Assembly (NCBI GenBank): GCA_015680905.1
Contig: CM027379.1
Span: forward strand, 94,201,501-94,265,500
Reading direction: 5' to 3'
Length of the DNA stretch: 64,000 nt
Source: Coptis chinensis
Lineage: Eukaryota; Streptophyta; Magnoliopsida; Ranunculales; Ranunculaceae
How positions within the stretch are numbered: position 1 is the first letter of the stretch; each line of letters begins with the position of its first letter. The notes under the pieces are model-generated. The model saw nothing but the letters and a program-made list of their open reading frames with translations, was not told the origin of the DNA and ran no database searches. This document shows positions 10,287-22,541 of the stretch, piece by piece. Made by a program: the position numbers and the translations under genes.

Positions 10287-11088
10287 TCACCTTTGCATGA
10301 TTTTGGAGAAAAATTTTATCAAAAAATTACTCATGCATATTGGTCTAAAATGAGACAATTTAAGAGAGCTCTTATCTTTTGGAAACAAATAAATAAAACT
10401 GGAATTAGAACCAAGTGGTATGACTGCTTCCCTGAAAAAAGAGACGGCTGACACTGTGACATCAACCTTTACGGTGTCCCAGCACTGCACGTAGAATTTC
10501 CCCTGAAAACCGTCTGGACCTGGGCAACTAGAAGGATTCAAGTCTGTAATGGCCTCCAAAATCTCCACATGTGAAGGAGTAGCACATAAGAAATCATTCA
10601 TGTTTTGTGTAACCTTATGTGGAATAAGGTCAAGCAGCTGAATATCCATGTCTACCTTATTGCATTTAAATTTTTCTGTGTAGCAGTGCACCCACATACC
10701 GATTAATATCTTCTTGACTTCTAAACAAATTTCCTTCTTCTGTCTCTAGCTCAGAAATCATAGACTTGGCGGTCCTGATATTGCATATTCTATGGTAGTA
10801 CGCGGTATTTCTTTCACTGCCTTTAAACCATTCTCCCTTGCTCTTCATCTTCCAAAAATCATCTTTGACAGTATATGCATGGTCTAGAGCCACCTCCTTA
10901 TTTGCCATATCTTACAAATTCTGAGCTGCTTCAAACTCCATCTTAGCTTCTTTCAAATTATGTTCTATATCTTCGAAAAATTAGACATTCCATACTTTCA
11001 TAATTGACTTAAGGTGTTGTAACTTTTTTGTGAATCTAAAAATAGGGGTGCCATACACAAAACCAGACAAGTTGTCTCTCACCAAATC
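10287..11088 (-). pseudogene. LINE RT N-terminus and linker (broken)
   Basis: The segment 10287-10697 carries ALTDLNPSSCPGPDGF-like sequence (ITDLNPSSCPGPDGFQGKFY), SSFIYLFPKDKSS, and HFRPICMSNFLIKFFSKIMQ, the N-terminal RT motifs. The segment 10666-10908 includes KGEWFKGSERNTAYYHRIC, the conserved linker between endonuclease and RT. Stops at about 10909 and 10980 separate it from the endonuclease. Confidence 0.85.
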
Positions 11089-11750
11089 CTAAAAAGTGGG
11101 GTGTTTTGACCATGCCAAATTGAAGCGAAAGGGGATATTTGGGGGTTTAGGTACAGTGACCTTGCAACCTAGCAAAGGAGCGTGATCAGAACCATCTCTA
11201 GAGCCCACCTTGTATCTCCAACTTTGAAATTTTTGTATCCAACCTTGGTTAAAAAATATTCTATCAAGTCTTGATACCACCTGAAACCTTCCTTGCTGAT
11301 TGTTACACCATGTGAATTTGGACCCAACATAATCACTTTGAATGAGATTGCAGTTGTTGTACCAATTGTTAAAATCATGCATAGTAGATCTTTCCGGAGG
11401 TCTACCACCACTCTTTTCATCACTATGTAATACTACATTGAAGTCTCCCAATACTGCCCAAGGTTCTAGAGGACTTAAAGCCTCCAACTCCCTCCATAGT
11501 ACCCTTTGTGCGCTAGTAATGCATCTGATATTTGAAAAAGTACCCTTTGGTGCCACTTAGGCTGATGAGCCTTTCCAGCATACCCTTGGTGAGTTGGTGG
11601 ATCACAGATTGAAATTGTGGATGGAGAAATATGCCAACTGATATTTGAAAAAGTAAATAGGCCAATAAATTTCCTGTGAAATTAATGTGGACTAAATTTT
11701 CTGATCTAACAACTGTCCCTGGATTTTGAACAAAGTAAGCAACCTTCACT
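11089..11750 (-). pseudogene. LINE apurinic-type endonuclease domain, N-truncated
   Basis: Contains LEPWAVLGDFNVVLHSDEKS (the GDFN catalytic block), MHDFNNWYNNCNLIQ, GSKFTWCNNQQG, VVSRLDRIFFNQGW and GSRDGSDHAPLLG (the SDH catalytic block), typical of the exonuclease-endonuclease-phosphatase domain of plant L1 ORF2. The upstream third, including the catalytic Asn and Glu motifs, is missing. The short open frame at 11513-11749 carries decayed upstream sequence. Confidence 0.85.
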
Positions 11751-12312
11751 CCTTCAGTACTAGTTAAACATGTGTAATGGTCTTAAAATAAATAAAATAG
11801 TAATAAATCAGAAGCATCTTAGCATCTAAATGGCACATATAGCTTAAACAAATCACTCTTTGAAAACTCAATTTCGCGCCTAAACAAGTTAAGACTAAGA
11901 AGGCAAGAAACCAAGTAAAACTGTGAGCAAGAATGCACAAGTCCCTTACCAAATAAGTGAGGTTCAAAATCCCAGAGCAGCGCGAACTTCATAAACAGAA
12001 GAAACACCACTCCCGTGCCACTTGTCTAGTGGTCCATCATTTCCTTGACATTGCCAACATCATTTGCCACATCACCATTACCCCTCCCCCTGATACAGAC
12101 AATGATCAAAGGAACATCCCAGTTTTTTTCGACTTCGTCATACGACAACCTTTCAGAATCACCGCTACTTGTATGTGGAGCACGGAGTCCACCGGCATTT
12201 ATTAATTTGAGCTTCTTTTGGAAATATTCAAACTACAATATGAAGACATATAAATAATAGTCCAAAACTTGAGGCACATGGCTGAGAGAACCTTTCACCT
12301 TTCAATCAGCAT
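11751..12312. other. Spacer, no gene seen
   Basis: Short overlapping frames on both strands give no family signature. The 5' boundary of the LINE is not marked by a visible duplication here. Confidence 0.3.
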
Positions 12313-12315
12313 TAA

Positions 12316-13005
12316 TGGGTTGTTTGCTGTTTTTTTGAATTCAGCATTCAGAGCCTCTTAAACTTAAGTTTTAAGCATTCAGAGGCTCTAAACTTGTTTG
12401 TTTTTTTTAAGTAGTTTAAGCATTCTGTGGTACTTTCAGCATTCAGCCACCAAAGTTTTTCATGAATGCTGAATTATAATACTTGAAACGAGTAAGTCCC
12501 TTCTCGCCCTTTCTTAAGAATTCAATCTCAAAAACTCATCTACTTTCTTACCTTGACTTTTATGGCTTCAAAATAGGTTCTTCAAAATTTGATGTTGGCA
12601 TTAGGGGTTTTTTCATTTTTTGGGGTGAATGATATCTACTTTGTTAAAAATAGAATTACATATGTATTTTCTGAAAGTAAACAAAATATGAAAATAAACC
12701 GTTAAAATATATTTGTGAAAGCATATTTTAAATAATTTTGTTTATCATTTCTTTTATTCGATAATTCATCTCCCCTCTTCAAATATAATATATATTTTGT
12801 TTTACAAGAAATCAAGTTAGTGTTTAAAATATATAGCATGGGTAAAATTGTCCAAATGATTTTTATTCAGCCTTCAAAGTCAGGTTATTCTAATAGAAAA
12901 CAAACATGTTTTTTAGAATTCAGCAATCATCATTTAGCATTCAGAGGATGGGTCATTTAGCATTCAGCATTCAGCATTTAGAGGCTGAGAAAAACAAACG
13001 ACCCC
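12316..13005. mobile_element. Tourist-like (PIF/Harbinger) MITE with TAA target duplication
   Basis: The left end TGGGTTGTTTG (12316) and the right end CAAACGACCCC (to 13005) are imperfect inverted repeats, 9 of 11 matching. TAA occurs on both sides (12313-12315 and 13006-13008). The interior, about 690 bp, is noncoding and filled with CATTCAG/CTGAATG motifs in both orientations near both ends (for example TTTAGCATTCAGCATTCAGC near 12960), so it can fold on itself. TIR and 3-bp TAA target both fit PIF/Harbinger-derived MITEs. Confidence 0.75.
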
Positions 13006-13008
13006 TAA

Positions 13009-16000
13009 ATCACTGGTATTGGTAAATTCGGAGTATAAATTTCAAATTTCACCTTAAAAATGTGAATGATCAGGAAATGTGTATACTTTACTAGCAGTGA
13101 ATGTACACCGAATTAAAGGAATTTTTAGAAAAGGAGCAGGATGGTAATTGGGCTGGTAGGGCCTCATCAAACTTGCCCTTCAAGCTTTAGTCACTAATGA
13201 TTCATGTAGTTATTGGGCTCTGTCTTACAAAAGCTCTAAATCGTCACCCAATTTGGTCCAAGATTTGAATTAGACTATTAGCCAGCCATAACGATATTGA
13301 TGATTTGATGCTAGTGAGTAGTTAAGTGATGTATCAAACATGAGGCTTTCAGTTCGTATTGAATATAGAGAAGTAGTGGGCGGGCAAAGGCCTCATCATA
13401 CCCTAAGTTTCAATCTTTTGGGGTAAGTCCGCAGCCCGGCCCTAATGATTCAGGATGGGCTTCATTCGTGTTTGGTCTTAGAAAAGCCTGAATTAATTGA
13501 TTGGGCTCCAATTTGTTTTTAGACTTTGGGCGAAATTTAACCAGCCCGACATCTCTTTAGCCAGTGCTGATGCTGGATTACTGGTTGACAAAAGCACAGA
13601 GCGCAGTGCGGCAGCTAGTAACGGGCCGTAAAAGCAAAATCCAGCATGTTCGACATGAAACATATTAGGAAACACGAGAGTTAAGCGCAACTGGTACATT
13701 GAATTTGAAATGACTCAATTTCAAGGTTTAAGTTGTTTCAATTGAGTCCTTCGGAGGAAGTGAGAGTGATCTGGACATAGTGATGTATCTGCTTGGGAAT
13801 GGTATTGCCTTGGGAGAAAAAATGAATGTCATCCTCTTCCGACACATCAATCCAATGCAACGATCTTATTGAGAAGATATGGACGTTTAGCAGAGTTTCG
13901 CACTTTGCGACCTTGTCAATCTTCAAAATTGAGATACAGATTATCATGAAAGTTTGTCTCATTTATGTAGTGTTTTCCATAACATATTCAATCTTTGGAA
14001 CTATCGTAAAACGTATAATTGAATTGTAAAACCTTTGAATTCATAATAGGTAAATGCTCTGGTCGTTATTGAATATTAATGGTGCTCATATGGTTTCGTT
14101 TCAGGTTTATTAAAAACCTTTAATATATTTTCCTGACAGTAGATTATTAGATTGATTTTTTTTAATGACCCCAATTCAGTTTAGTACGACTCTTTTTCTT
14201 GTTGGAGATGCTGACGTATGGAGAATTGCTAGTGTAATAAATTTGAATATATAGGAACACTTTTGGTGCGTTCTAGACTTGTGGTTTCCTTAGGTCCCTT
14301 GAGGCAGAGAAGAAGCGAAAACGACAATTCGGCTTGCCCTCGAGTCGACTCAAATTACGACCCGACTGACATTATTTTTTGTGATCCACGAATATTCCGT
14401 AAGTTTCCACAATTCCACATCACCCCTATCCCATTTTCAGGCTGCTGATTAGAGATGGTGGTCCACTGTATTCAAGTACAACTTAATTATCAATGACGAA
14501 AGTACCCCACGTTCAGTTTCCGAAGCGTTAATTACGGGAGACTATTTCAGCAAAACGTGTGTTATTTCCGTAATTGTCAAACCAAATTAACCAATCACGG
14601 GCTTTTTTTTCTCCTACCAATTTTGTCCACCAATGAAGAGCGCTTATGGCTCGTGAGTTCCCTCCCGTACACGATGACGTTCAACATGTAAACTTCGTCA
14701 AATTTACTTGTTCTTTTTGGTAATTATCGAGAGAATCTTGTGGCTTTTTATTAGCCTACCTTTTGGATTTGGCGAGATTCGCTTCCAATACGATTTGACG
14801 TAATTGGTCGAAATTGCCCCTTTCTTTTGCTTCCCTTTGTTAATCACGGAGTTAATTTTCGTAACAAACTATTAAAGAGTCCAGTATCTAACCAATCACC
14901 TTCAAGTATTTCAGGACTCCCATACAAAATATATTTTTTTTGTATTAATTTGCTAATTAAATCGAAGACCTTTCCCTACACCCAAAAGTAACATTAATTG
15001 TTTGGAATTATTTGAGTTTCTTGATTAACTTATCTGTTTTATAGTCATGAGACCTTGTCAAAATAACTTATATTCACCTATTCTAGTTTCTGAACAAATA
15101 TGGACAGACGATTATAAAGGAGGAAGAACTAAGAAGTAGTGAAGAACTTCGTTTTTGTATAACCAAAAGCCTGAGAGCGAAGTAATTGAATTGGTGGGCG
15201 TTATTTTCTCTCTTTTTTTTTAAAGGTAACACCGTAACACTGACTGAAATCTATGAGGATCTGCTGGAGTAGTGGAAGGGCTTGGATTTAATTAGAAAAA
15301 CAATATGAGAATTTTAATTGCATGAGAGTCCTAAAATACTTAAGAATTGGTTGGATAGCTGGACGGTAAAACTGGTCTCAACTCTCAACTATTAAAATGC
15401 CCTTAATGGGTTAGTTGGTAATTTGGGGCCATTATCATTTTCTAGTGATCAAGTCAAGTGGACAGCTTGACTTTACTTCTAGGACCCAGTAATCAAGCCT
15501 GTGATTACTTTCATTGTCATGGAAAGAACTGTATTTTTAGGCTTTTAGCTATGAGAAAAATGTCACGTAGTTACTGATAGGAAGAATTTAAATTTGAAAG
15601 TGTTTCTAATTTGAAATGTTCTAGTTAGGCTAATTTTAGTGGATATGTAAACTAGGAATAGAACTTTCCAACTTCTTGAGTGGATGGAAGTATGAAATCT
15701 ATTATCTCGTTCGTTTGCAAAGTGTCACAGTTGTATTCCTATAGCACGATCAAGGTTTATTGAATATTTTAGTTTTGAACTCTGATTTTTTGTTTGGATT
15801 TTCCTCATATGAAGTTATGAGAATGGAACGTTTCATAGATCACAAAATCTCAACTGATTATGCTCACTCTTAAATTGCTCCTCAAAACTTTGGTAGTCCA
15901 ACTAACAGTCCCTAGTCTACTCTGAAGTGCACACATGGCACAATGAGGAACATACAGCATACCAAATCAAACCATTAAATTCAACAATTTAATCAAGATT

Positions 16001-16429
16001 CAATACAAATATACCAAAATCCAACTGCTCTAATTTACTTACTTCACCAAAGTGTAGGGTCAAAAAATTAAGAACAAACTATGAAGGGTCTTTTTATATA
16101 ATTTTAGTTCTTATTGCCATTTCACAATCTACATGACCTTGCAAATCTACTGAAAAAGTTACACCAATGGAAGACCCTTTTTATCCAAAATTCGATTTCA
16201 GAAAAAGGCTTCTGCAGTGAAAGAGAAATGAAACAGTTTTTGCAGTAATATGAAAAATCTCTGATAAGATACAGCAAGCAAACCAACGGAAAGATTTTGT
16301 AATACCCAAAGTAGAGAAATAAGTTAGCAGGCTTTATTCGCTCAAGAAAAGAAGAAAACTACCCTTTCTAAATGGTAAAGCTTTAATGGCTTGAAAGGTA
16401 CACTTTGATAGTGTTAACTGGTTGTACTG
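13009..16429. other. Intergenic region upstream of the IQD gene
   Basis: No gene recognised. Two diverged copies of a segment containing GGCCTCATCA, CTAATGATTCA and TCTTA(C/G)AAAAGC lie near 13155 and 13390, suggesting an old local duplication. The rest is AT-rich with short frames lacking family signatures. The 3' part probably contains distal promoter sequence of the IQD gene. Confidence 0.35.
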
Positions 16430-17178
16430 TATAGGTAGAAGGTTATTCTCATTTCTCTGTTTGCGTTTTCCCTTTTCATTTCACAAAACAAACAAACCCC
16501 ATTCATTTGTTCCTCTGCATTTGAAAGCCAAAGAGAGAAATAGACGAGGACAACATGGTAAAAATAGTTGAGAAGAATAGAATATGGAAATGAGGTGGAA
16601 GAAAAATAATATTAAAAAATGAGTGTAGAGAGATTCACGAGACTGTCAGCAACTGAGAACACTGAGGTATCTTTCTTTTTGAAGGACACATAGCTCCAGA
16701 AAGTAAGAAGTAATTAGAGAGAAAAAAAAAGGTTCTTTTTGAATTTTGACAAGGTGGGTTAGTGTGTTTCTTTATATAATAATCATTTTTGAAATGGTTC
16801 TTGTTCTTCTATATGTTGGCTAATGTATGTAGCTTATGTTTGTGGTTTTGAAAGTGTTTAGATTTAATCCGTTATTTAATTCTGTGTCTTTCTGTGACAT
16901 CTTTTTGTCTTATAATGCCAGTTCTTCACGAGGTGTTGACAGTTTTTGTAAAAATTCTTTTTTTAAGAAAGCTGATCTTTATCTCTCTTTTTTAAAACAT
17001 GGCTGCTTTTTATTTATTCTTTTATTCTGCTTCACTGTACTGACGATAAGTTCTCTGTTTGCAACATGGAGAGTTTCCTGAAAAACGCTTTAAGAACCGT
17101 TTTTCTCTGAATTTTTTTCACTTTCGTTTCACCCTTTTTTTCAACATATTCTTTCTTGTTGAATTTTTTTGTTTTCAG
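16430..17178 (+). promoter_or_regulatory. Probable IQD proximal promoter, 5' UTR and 5' UTR intron
   Basis: A polypyrimidine tract with TTTTCAG at 17172-17178 lies immediately before AAAATGGGG, so the start codon is preceded by a good splice acceptor. A matching donor could be CAAG|GTGGGT near 16752 or GAG|GTATCT near 16665. The purine-rich stretch 16520-16750 between them looks like a leader exon. The transcription start is not identified. A leader intron is common in this kind of plant gene, but exact ends are inference. Confidence 0.45.
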
Positions 17179-17181
17179 AAA

Positions 17182-18819
17182 ATGGGGAGAGCAACAAGGT
17201 GGTTTAGAAACTTGTTGGGGCTGAAGAAAGAGAAGGAACAAAAAGATAATGCTTCTAATGCTAGTGATAGGAAGGATAAGAAGAGGTGGAGTTTTGGTGG
17301 TAAGTCTGGGAGAGATTCAAGTGATTTAAGTAAGATCCCGGCAAGTGTTCCAGTTAATATACCTGCTGCTGAAGCTGCTTGGTTAAGATCTTATTACACC
17401 GAAACAGAGAAGGAACAGAACAAGCACGCAATTGCCGTAGCTGCAGCGACTGCGGCTGCTGCTGATGCAGCTGTTGCTGCAGCACAAGCAGCAGTGGCTG
17501 TTGTTAGACTTACAAGCCATGGAAGAGGTACTATGTTTGGTGGAGGTGGAGAAAGATGGGCTGCTGTGAAGATTCAGACTGTATTTAGAGGATTCTTGGT
17601 ATTATTTTCTTGATGTTTTAGTGTTTAGTTCAGCTCATTTCATTCTACTTGTTCACTTTCTTCATGGGTGTTTGTGACTTTTGATTGGTGAATATTTAGT
17701 CATAGATTGTTTTTCATTGGTTTGTTTAATTTTCTCTGTTCTGCATCTGTCACAGATAGCTTTTTGGTTTAGTTCTGATTGGTGTCCTTTAATTTCTCTA
17801 TTTTTAGTCTGATTTAAATTGTGTTTCAGGCAAGAAAAGCTCATAGAGCTTTAAAAGGACTAGTTAAACTACAAGCTCTTGTAAGAGGTTATCTTGTGAG
17901 GAAACAAGCTACTGCAACTCTTCATAGTATGCAAGCTCTTATAAGAGCTCAAACCACTGTACGATTGCAGAAAAATCGAGGTTACATCAATAAAGATCAT
18001 AGATATCATCAAGAAATGAGGCCTCGAAGATCAATTGTAAGCAAGAGTTTGTGTTATTTTGTCTTTTTAAGTTTTCCAGTTAGACTGTATTGATGCTAAT
18101 TTTAAACTTCAATTGTTAATTTTCAGGAGAGATTTGATGATTCAAGAAGCGAACACACAGCTTCAATTCACAGTAGAAGACTATCTGCATCCATTGAGAC
18201 ATCGGTTAACAACTTTGATGAAAGCCCAAAGATAGTGGAAATCGATACTTGCAGGCCTAAATCACGGTCACGAAGGACCAACACGGACACTTCAATGTCG
18301 GAATCTGGTGAAGATCCATCATATCAAACCATCTCCTCTCCACTTCCATGCCAGATACCAGCCCGTCTATCAATACCTGAAGGCCGACATTATCATCAAG
18401 ACTTGGATTGGGGATTCACTGGGGATGAATGTAGGTTCTCAACTGCACAAAGCACACCACGGTTTATGAATTCTACTAGTTCAATTGCACCAGTTACGCC
18501 TGCCAAGAGCGTATGTGCCGAAGGCTTTTACCGCAGATACTCAAACTATCCCAATTACATGGCCAATACTCAATCATTTAAGGCGAAGGTGAGGTCCCAT
18601 AGTGCCCCAAAGCAAAGGCCTGAGCCACTGCCAAAGAAGAGGCTATCATTGAATGAATTAGTTGAGTCGAGGGCTAGTTTAAGTGGCGTCCGGATGCAGA
18701 GATCATGTTCACAAATTCAAGAAGCTATTAATTTCAAAAATGCTGTAATGGGTAAGCTTGATAGATCAGTTGAGTTTGTTAGAGAAACTGAAAGTGATTA
18801 CTTGCAGAAAAGATGGTGA
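17182..18819 (+). CDS. IQ67-domain (IQD) calmodulin-binding protein, 438 aa
   Basis: Three coding exons, 17182-17598, 17830-18036 and 18127-18819, join in phase 0 with GT-AG introns to give 438 residues and no internal stop. The N-terminus [18 protein letters not shown] is the typical IQD start. An alanine-rich helix (about residues 85-115) precedes the IQ67 domain (about 127-190), which has IQ motifs [30 protein letters not shown] and [12 protein letters not shown]. The intron falls between RGFL and ARKA, its hallmark place in this family. A DUF4005-like block, [20 protein letters not shown] (about 345-365), lies near the C-terminus. IQD proteins bind calmodulin and associate with microtubules and membranes as scaffolds. 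Which Arabidopsis IQD it matches (IQD19-25 group likely) cannot be fixed by eye. Its high basic charge fits the family. It is the only clearly intact host gene here. Confidence 0.95.
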
Positions 18820-19250
18820 GAGCAGAAGTGCGTGAATAGATATTTCTCTTCTTCTTTTTTCTTTTTTTGTTTTCCTTTATTGTGACCAATAGATGACAGA
18901 GTGTGTGTAAATTCAACAAGTTCTGATTTGAATTAATTTGTAAGTGATGCTGATGAGAGAGTAAATTGTGTTTTCATGAATATGACCATAGGAGCTTTTG
19001 AAGAATTAATTGTCACATGAAGTTCAAAAGTGTACATAACCAGCATCAAATGGCTTCTTTTTGGAGACCTTTTCAACCATCAGTCAGATCAAGATCAGGT
19101 CATTATAAGCACTTGACTTGAGGAAATTTTGTAATGATTTGTGTGTGCAGCACAATGTGCGTGTATTTATTTGTTATGCACTTTAGCTGGTCGAACTGAA
19201 TGAATGCAAGTTCCTTTTTCTTCAATATATATATCAGAAACTATTCGGGT
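18820..19250 (+). other. IQD 3' UTR region
   Basis: T-rich sequence follows the stop, then GATGACAGAGTGTGTGTAAATT. No perfect AATAAA was seen; GAATGAATGC near 19198 and ATATATATAT near 19227 are weak polyadenylation candidates. The end of the transcript is not determined. Confidence 0.35.
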
Positions 19251-21374
19251 ATATTGTTTACCTCAGTCTTTCAGTCCTTTGTTGTTGGCACTCGAGCCTC
19301 TTGAGATACTATCGAGTATCGACTAGTATAATGTTAGGAACTAGGCACGTATTGCAAAGATATGAACGAATATGTCAAGCCATACTGTGACCAGTGTGAC
19401 CTAAGATTCAAAATTATCTTCATAAATAGGTCAATATCAATACGTATACTGTATACTCACTACGGTCGAATGAAGTAGTACTTCTTGAAGCAGTTACCCC
19501 CGTCCGCCAGCTGATCCTCGACCAACGCATAGTCAGAGAGGGATGAGTAACTTGAGGTGATATGGACGGTAAGGAGTTATCACCTGGTGGATGCCGGTTG
19601 CTTATTTTACTATTTCAATTTTCGTGTTCCAAGTGTAATTTTACTATGGCGGGTCATATGCCATGTTAATGACAATAGGCACGTGAAAATTTTGAAGTAA
19701 CGAGGTTGAGGACTTGAACCAACATATTTTTCATTTGACGTATTCTTAGTTGTAACATGGAAGGCTTTCATTATATTATAGATTTATAGTACACTGGTAG
19801 TCTAGTACCATATGTCCACATTGGTAATTTTACCTTTGTCAGCATGTAGTTGAATTAGTGGGGGAGGAATGAAGATTCAGTAGTGGGTCCGAAATGGTTC
19901 CCTGAGTAGGGGAACATGCAAGAAATGAGACCTAAATGGAGAAATTGATCACAGATGTGCATCGTGTATGTTCAGATACTTCGCTATTCTTAATTTGGCT
20001 TGTAATGTGTGGCTATTCTATAGTTTTCATCTTTCGAATTATTGAACGAAGAGTGTCATATATTTGTAATTTTGTATAGTAGTTCTCGCTTGTGATCTTA
20101 GTATTTTGGTGGGCCAGGTTCTCATTTGGCTCAATTCTGATTTTGGGTGCTGACGTCTCTATCTTTTTTTTTCGATAACCGCTGATGTCTCTATCTATTT
20201 AATCGCTTTGTTTGTTTATAAACTTTATAAGGATGGATCATCACCTAAACATTTGTTCGCACATTGTTTTCCATGCAGGGACCTTATTCCAATATTTGTA
20301 GAAAAACTGGAAAAGTAATATTTCCTCCTCGCTTTCACATCGTTCGATTTTGGAAAATTTTGGAAAATTTGTTTGGCGTACACATTACCTTCTCATGTAT
20401 GGAAAGTTTTATTTGATTTTTTTCCCCACGTTTAGCACCCTTCCCGCCTAGAAATGTTTGTCCCTGTAAAATGATATTCGTTCGCTAATTGTGTGTTAAG
20501 AGTTGAGACTTAAGAAGTCGCACCAAATGCCAACATCATCAGCCATAAGATAATGGAAATGGTTGTTGTTCCGGCCCCCTTGTGTTACCATATGTGCAAG
20601 AAAAGCTTCTTTTGGGTAGAATAGTTCACGATTCGGAATTGTCAGAATTATGATAGTGAATTATGATAGTGTAATTCTAAAATCTAAAATTCTGCATCCT
20701 AATTAAACTTTAGAGTTACATTTTCAACAGTATATTGTCATTTCAATACTATTTTGATTTATTCAAAAACTAAAATATTCTACAAAATTCCATTTGAAAT
20801 CACAGACTATGGGTAGAATTGTAGATTATGGTTTTTGGTCCCACCCATAGTAAAAAAAACCTCTAATTTAAAAAAAAAATGTAAAAAGTTTCCGAATTAA
20901 TAGGTTACCGAATTTCAAAACGAATAAATAATAAAAATGATAAAAATCTTCTAATTCTCGATGTTTACCGATTTTTTCTATTTTTTTTTTTATGATGGAT
21001 AGTTTTCTATTAATTTTTTTAATATTTTATTTTCTAAATTGCAAATATTTAGAAAATATTGTAAGATATAACAAGATTTTACATATACATATTTATAAAT
21101 TTTGAATTTGAATTTGATCGTGCACAATCACACACTGCATACTATTTTATGTTTTAACTATTTATAGTTTTTCCAATTTTTCTAATTTTTTTAACGAATG
21201 TGTACAAATTAACGATTTCTTCTTCACCGAATTGATATCGAATTCTAAATTTGTAACTATAGTCCCACCCATTTAAAATTAGTAAAATATCAAAATAGTA
21301 CTATTTTCCCACATACTATTTGTTGGGCAGCCCATAGGGGTTATTGGTCGTTACACGGTAAGTACTCCCTTAGC
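19251..21374. other. Intergenic AT-rich region, no gene seen
   Basis: No coding signature. At 20149-20196 a 16-bp GCTGAYGTCTCTATCT repeat brackets a short T-rich insert. Between about 20830 and 21280 the phrase TCCCACCCAT appears twice at the edges of a very AT-rich stretch, possibly another degenerate MITE. Boundaries are not clear. Confidence 0.3.
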
Positions 21375-21377
21375 TTA

Positions 21378-21795
21378 GAGCATTCCCAATTCCCAATCCA
21401 TACTTTTGAGGTAACTTGGTGGAAGTAGCCCTTTTGAGCTAAAAATAGTTTTTCAATGTAAAGGTCACTCTGGATGTAGCTCCAAACAACATAACCATGG
21501 ATGTAGCTATTGCCACGGTAAAAGTTACAATGTTGTGAAGACTGGCTGGAATGTCGAATCTAACATCCACTCTTGTTTGTTTTTGTTTATTTCTCACTGA
21601 TATTTTGCATGTTTTCGATATTGTGCATGTGTTTTTTTTACTCTTTCTTGATGGGATCTTAGGATCCGCCCGTTTTTCACTGTTATATTTGCACTGGACA
21701 ACCATGGAAGCTTATTATACAAGGGGGAACTTATCCCATATGGGCATATGCCGCCAATGCGTAACAACAAAGTTATATTTGTATTGGGAATGCTC
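21378..21795. mobile_element. MITE with GAGCATTCCCAAT inverted ends and TTA target duplication
   Basis: The left end GAGCATTCCCAATTCCCAAT (21378) and the right end ATTGGGAATGCTC (to 21795) are inverted repeats of at least 13 bp. TTA lies directly outside both (21375-21377 and 21796-21798). Length is 418 bp with no transposase. The 3-bp TTA duplication fits PIF/Harbinger-type (Tourist-like) elements. Confidence 0.75.
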
Positions 21796-21837
21796 TTAAG
21801 ACTGATTGTAATCGCAGTTGTCCTTGCCACTTCAAGC

Positions 21838-22213
21838 CCTGGACCAAAATATCGCCGATATATCCGATATATCGTCGATATATATCGGTATTTTGGTACA
21901 CCGATATTGATATTTTTTATATATATCCACCGAATATAGAATCTTTTTTTTTTTCGATATATATCGAAATTTTTGATATAAAACTTTATATCGCCAATAT
22001 AATTGATATTTCCGATATAATTGATATATATCGATTGACTTTTTGACCATTTTAAAATATAAATCCGATATTTCTAATATATTTCTGATATTTCCGATAT
22101 TTTAAATAGTTTGGACTCGTTATAAAAAAAAAATAGATATATCTAAAATATCCGATATATATCGGTTTTTGAGTACACCAATATATTCATCGATATTAAT
22201 ATTTTGGGCCTTG
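21838..22213. mobile_element. hAT-type MITE, 376 bp, 8-bp target duplication CTTCAAGC
   Basis: CTTCAAGC occurs at 21830-21837 and 22214-22221, exactly flanking ends CCTGGACCAAAATATC and (reverse complement of the right end) CAAGGCCCAAAATATT. The 8-bp duplication and the CAAGG-like end fit the hAT superfamily. The interior is extremely AT-rich and made of many GATATATCGG / CCGATATA words in both orientations, so the whole can form a long hairpin. Short open frames in it are translations of this repeat. It sits only 42 bp from the preceding MITE. Confidence 0.8.
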
Positions 22214-22469
22214 CTTCAAGCTAACCTTCCAAATTAACTGACTGGGTACAATTTTGTTGGGGTGATTGATCAGGGTTTAAGGGGATTCCGCACTTAAAAT
22301 AAAGGGCAACCAAGGGATGATATGATTGGGTTGCTTTTATGATAGTAGGGTTGACGAGATGATGTGATGGAAGTGATCACCAATTTTAAAAGAGTTTAGA
22401 AGAGTATATGATGGTAAGTTTCTTATCAGTAATGATTAGGGATGGATTTGACGGATAGATTGTTTGAAT

Positions 22470-22541
22470 TTCGAAAAGTGTAAGTACCATTTTGAAACTA
22501 GTTTTTTTTTTTTTCGAAAAGTGTAAGTACCATTTTGAAAC
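22470..22541. repeat. 29-bp direct repeat around a poly-T core
   Basis: TTCGAAAAGTGTAAGTACCA (extended to 29 bp) at 22470-22498 is repeated exactly at 22513-22541, with only TA, G and a T-run between. It looks like a duplication of target sequence around a poly(A)-only (T on this strand) insertion, or a repair product. Confidence 0.7.

Larger units (their letters stand above)
7710..11750 (-). mobile_element. L1-type LINE retrotransposon, 5'-truncated and decayed
   Basis: Reading leftward on the minus strand the order is endonuclease (11.75-11.09 kb), linker, reverse transcriptase (10.7-9.1 kb), zinc-binding zf-RVT region (8.96-8.34 kb), RNase H (8.26-7.80 kb), a short 3' UTR and an 11-base A-run (T on + strand, 7710-7720). 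This is the standard order of plant L1 ORF2. ORF1 and the start of the endonuclease are missing, the usual result of incomplete reverse transcription. The ORF is broken by several stops and frameshifts. No target-site duplication of the sequence CCACAATCCAATCA at the 3' junction was found near 11.75-12.0 kb. Confidence 0.9.

Noticed and set aside
7690-12100. Target-site duplication for the LINE at 7.7-11.75 kb
   Set aside because: Looked for the 3' flank CCACAATCCAATCA near the 5' end and found no convincing copy.
21748-22050. Frames rich in Tyr/Arg/Ile across 21.7-22.05 kb
   Set aside because: Translations of the GATATATCGG repeat of the hAT-type MITE.
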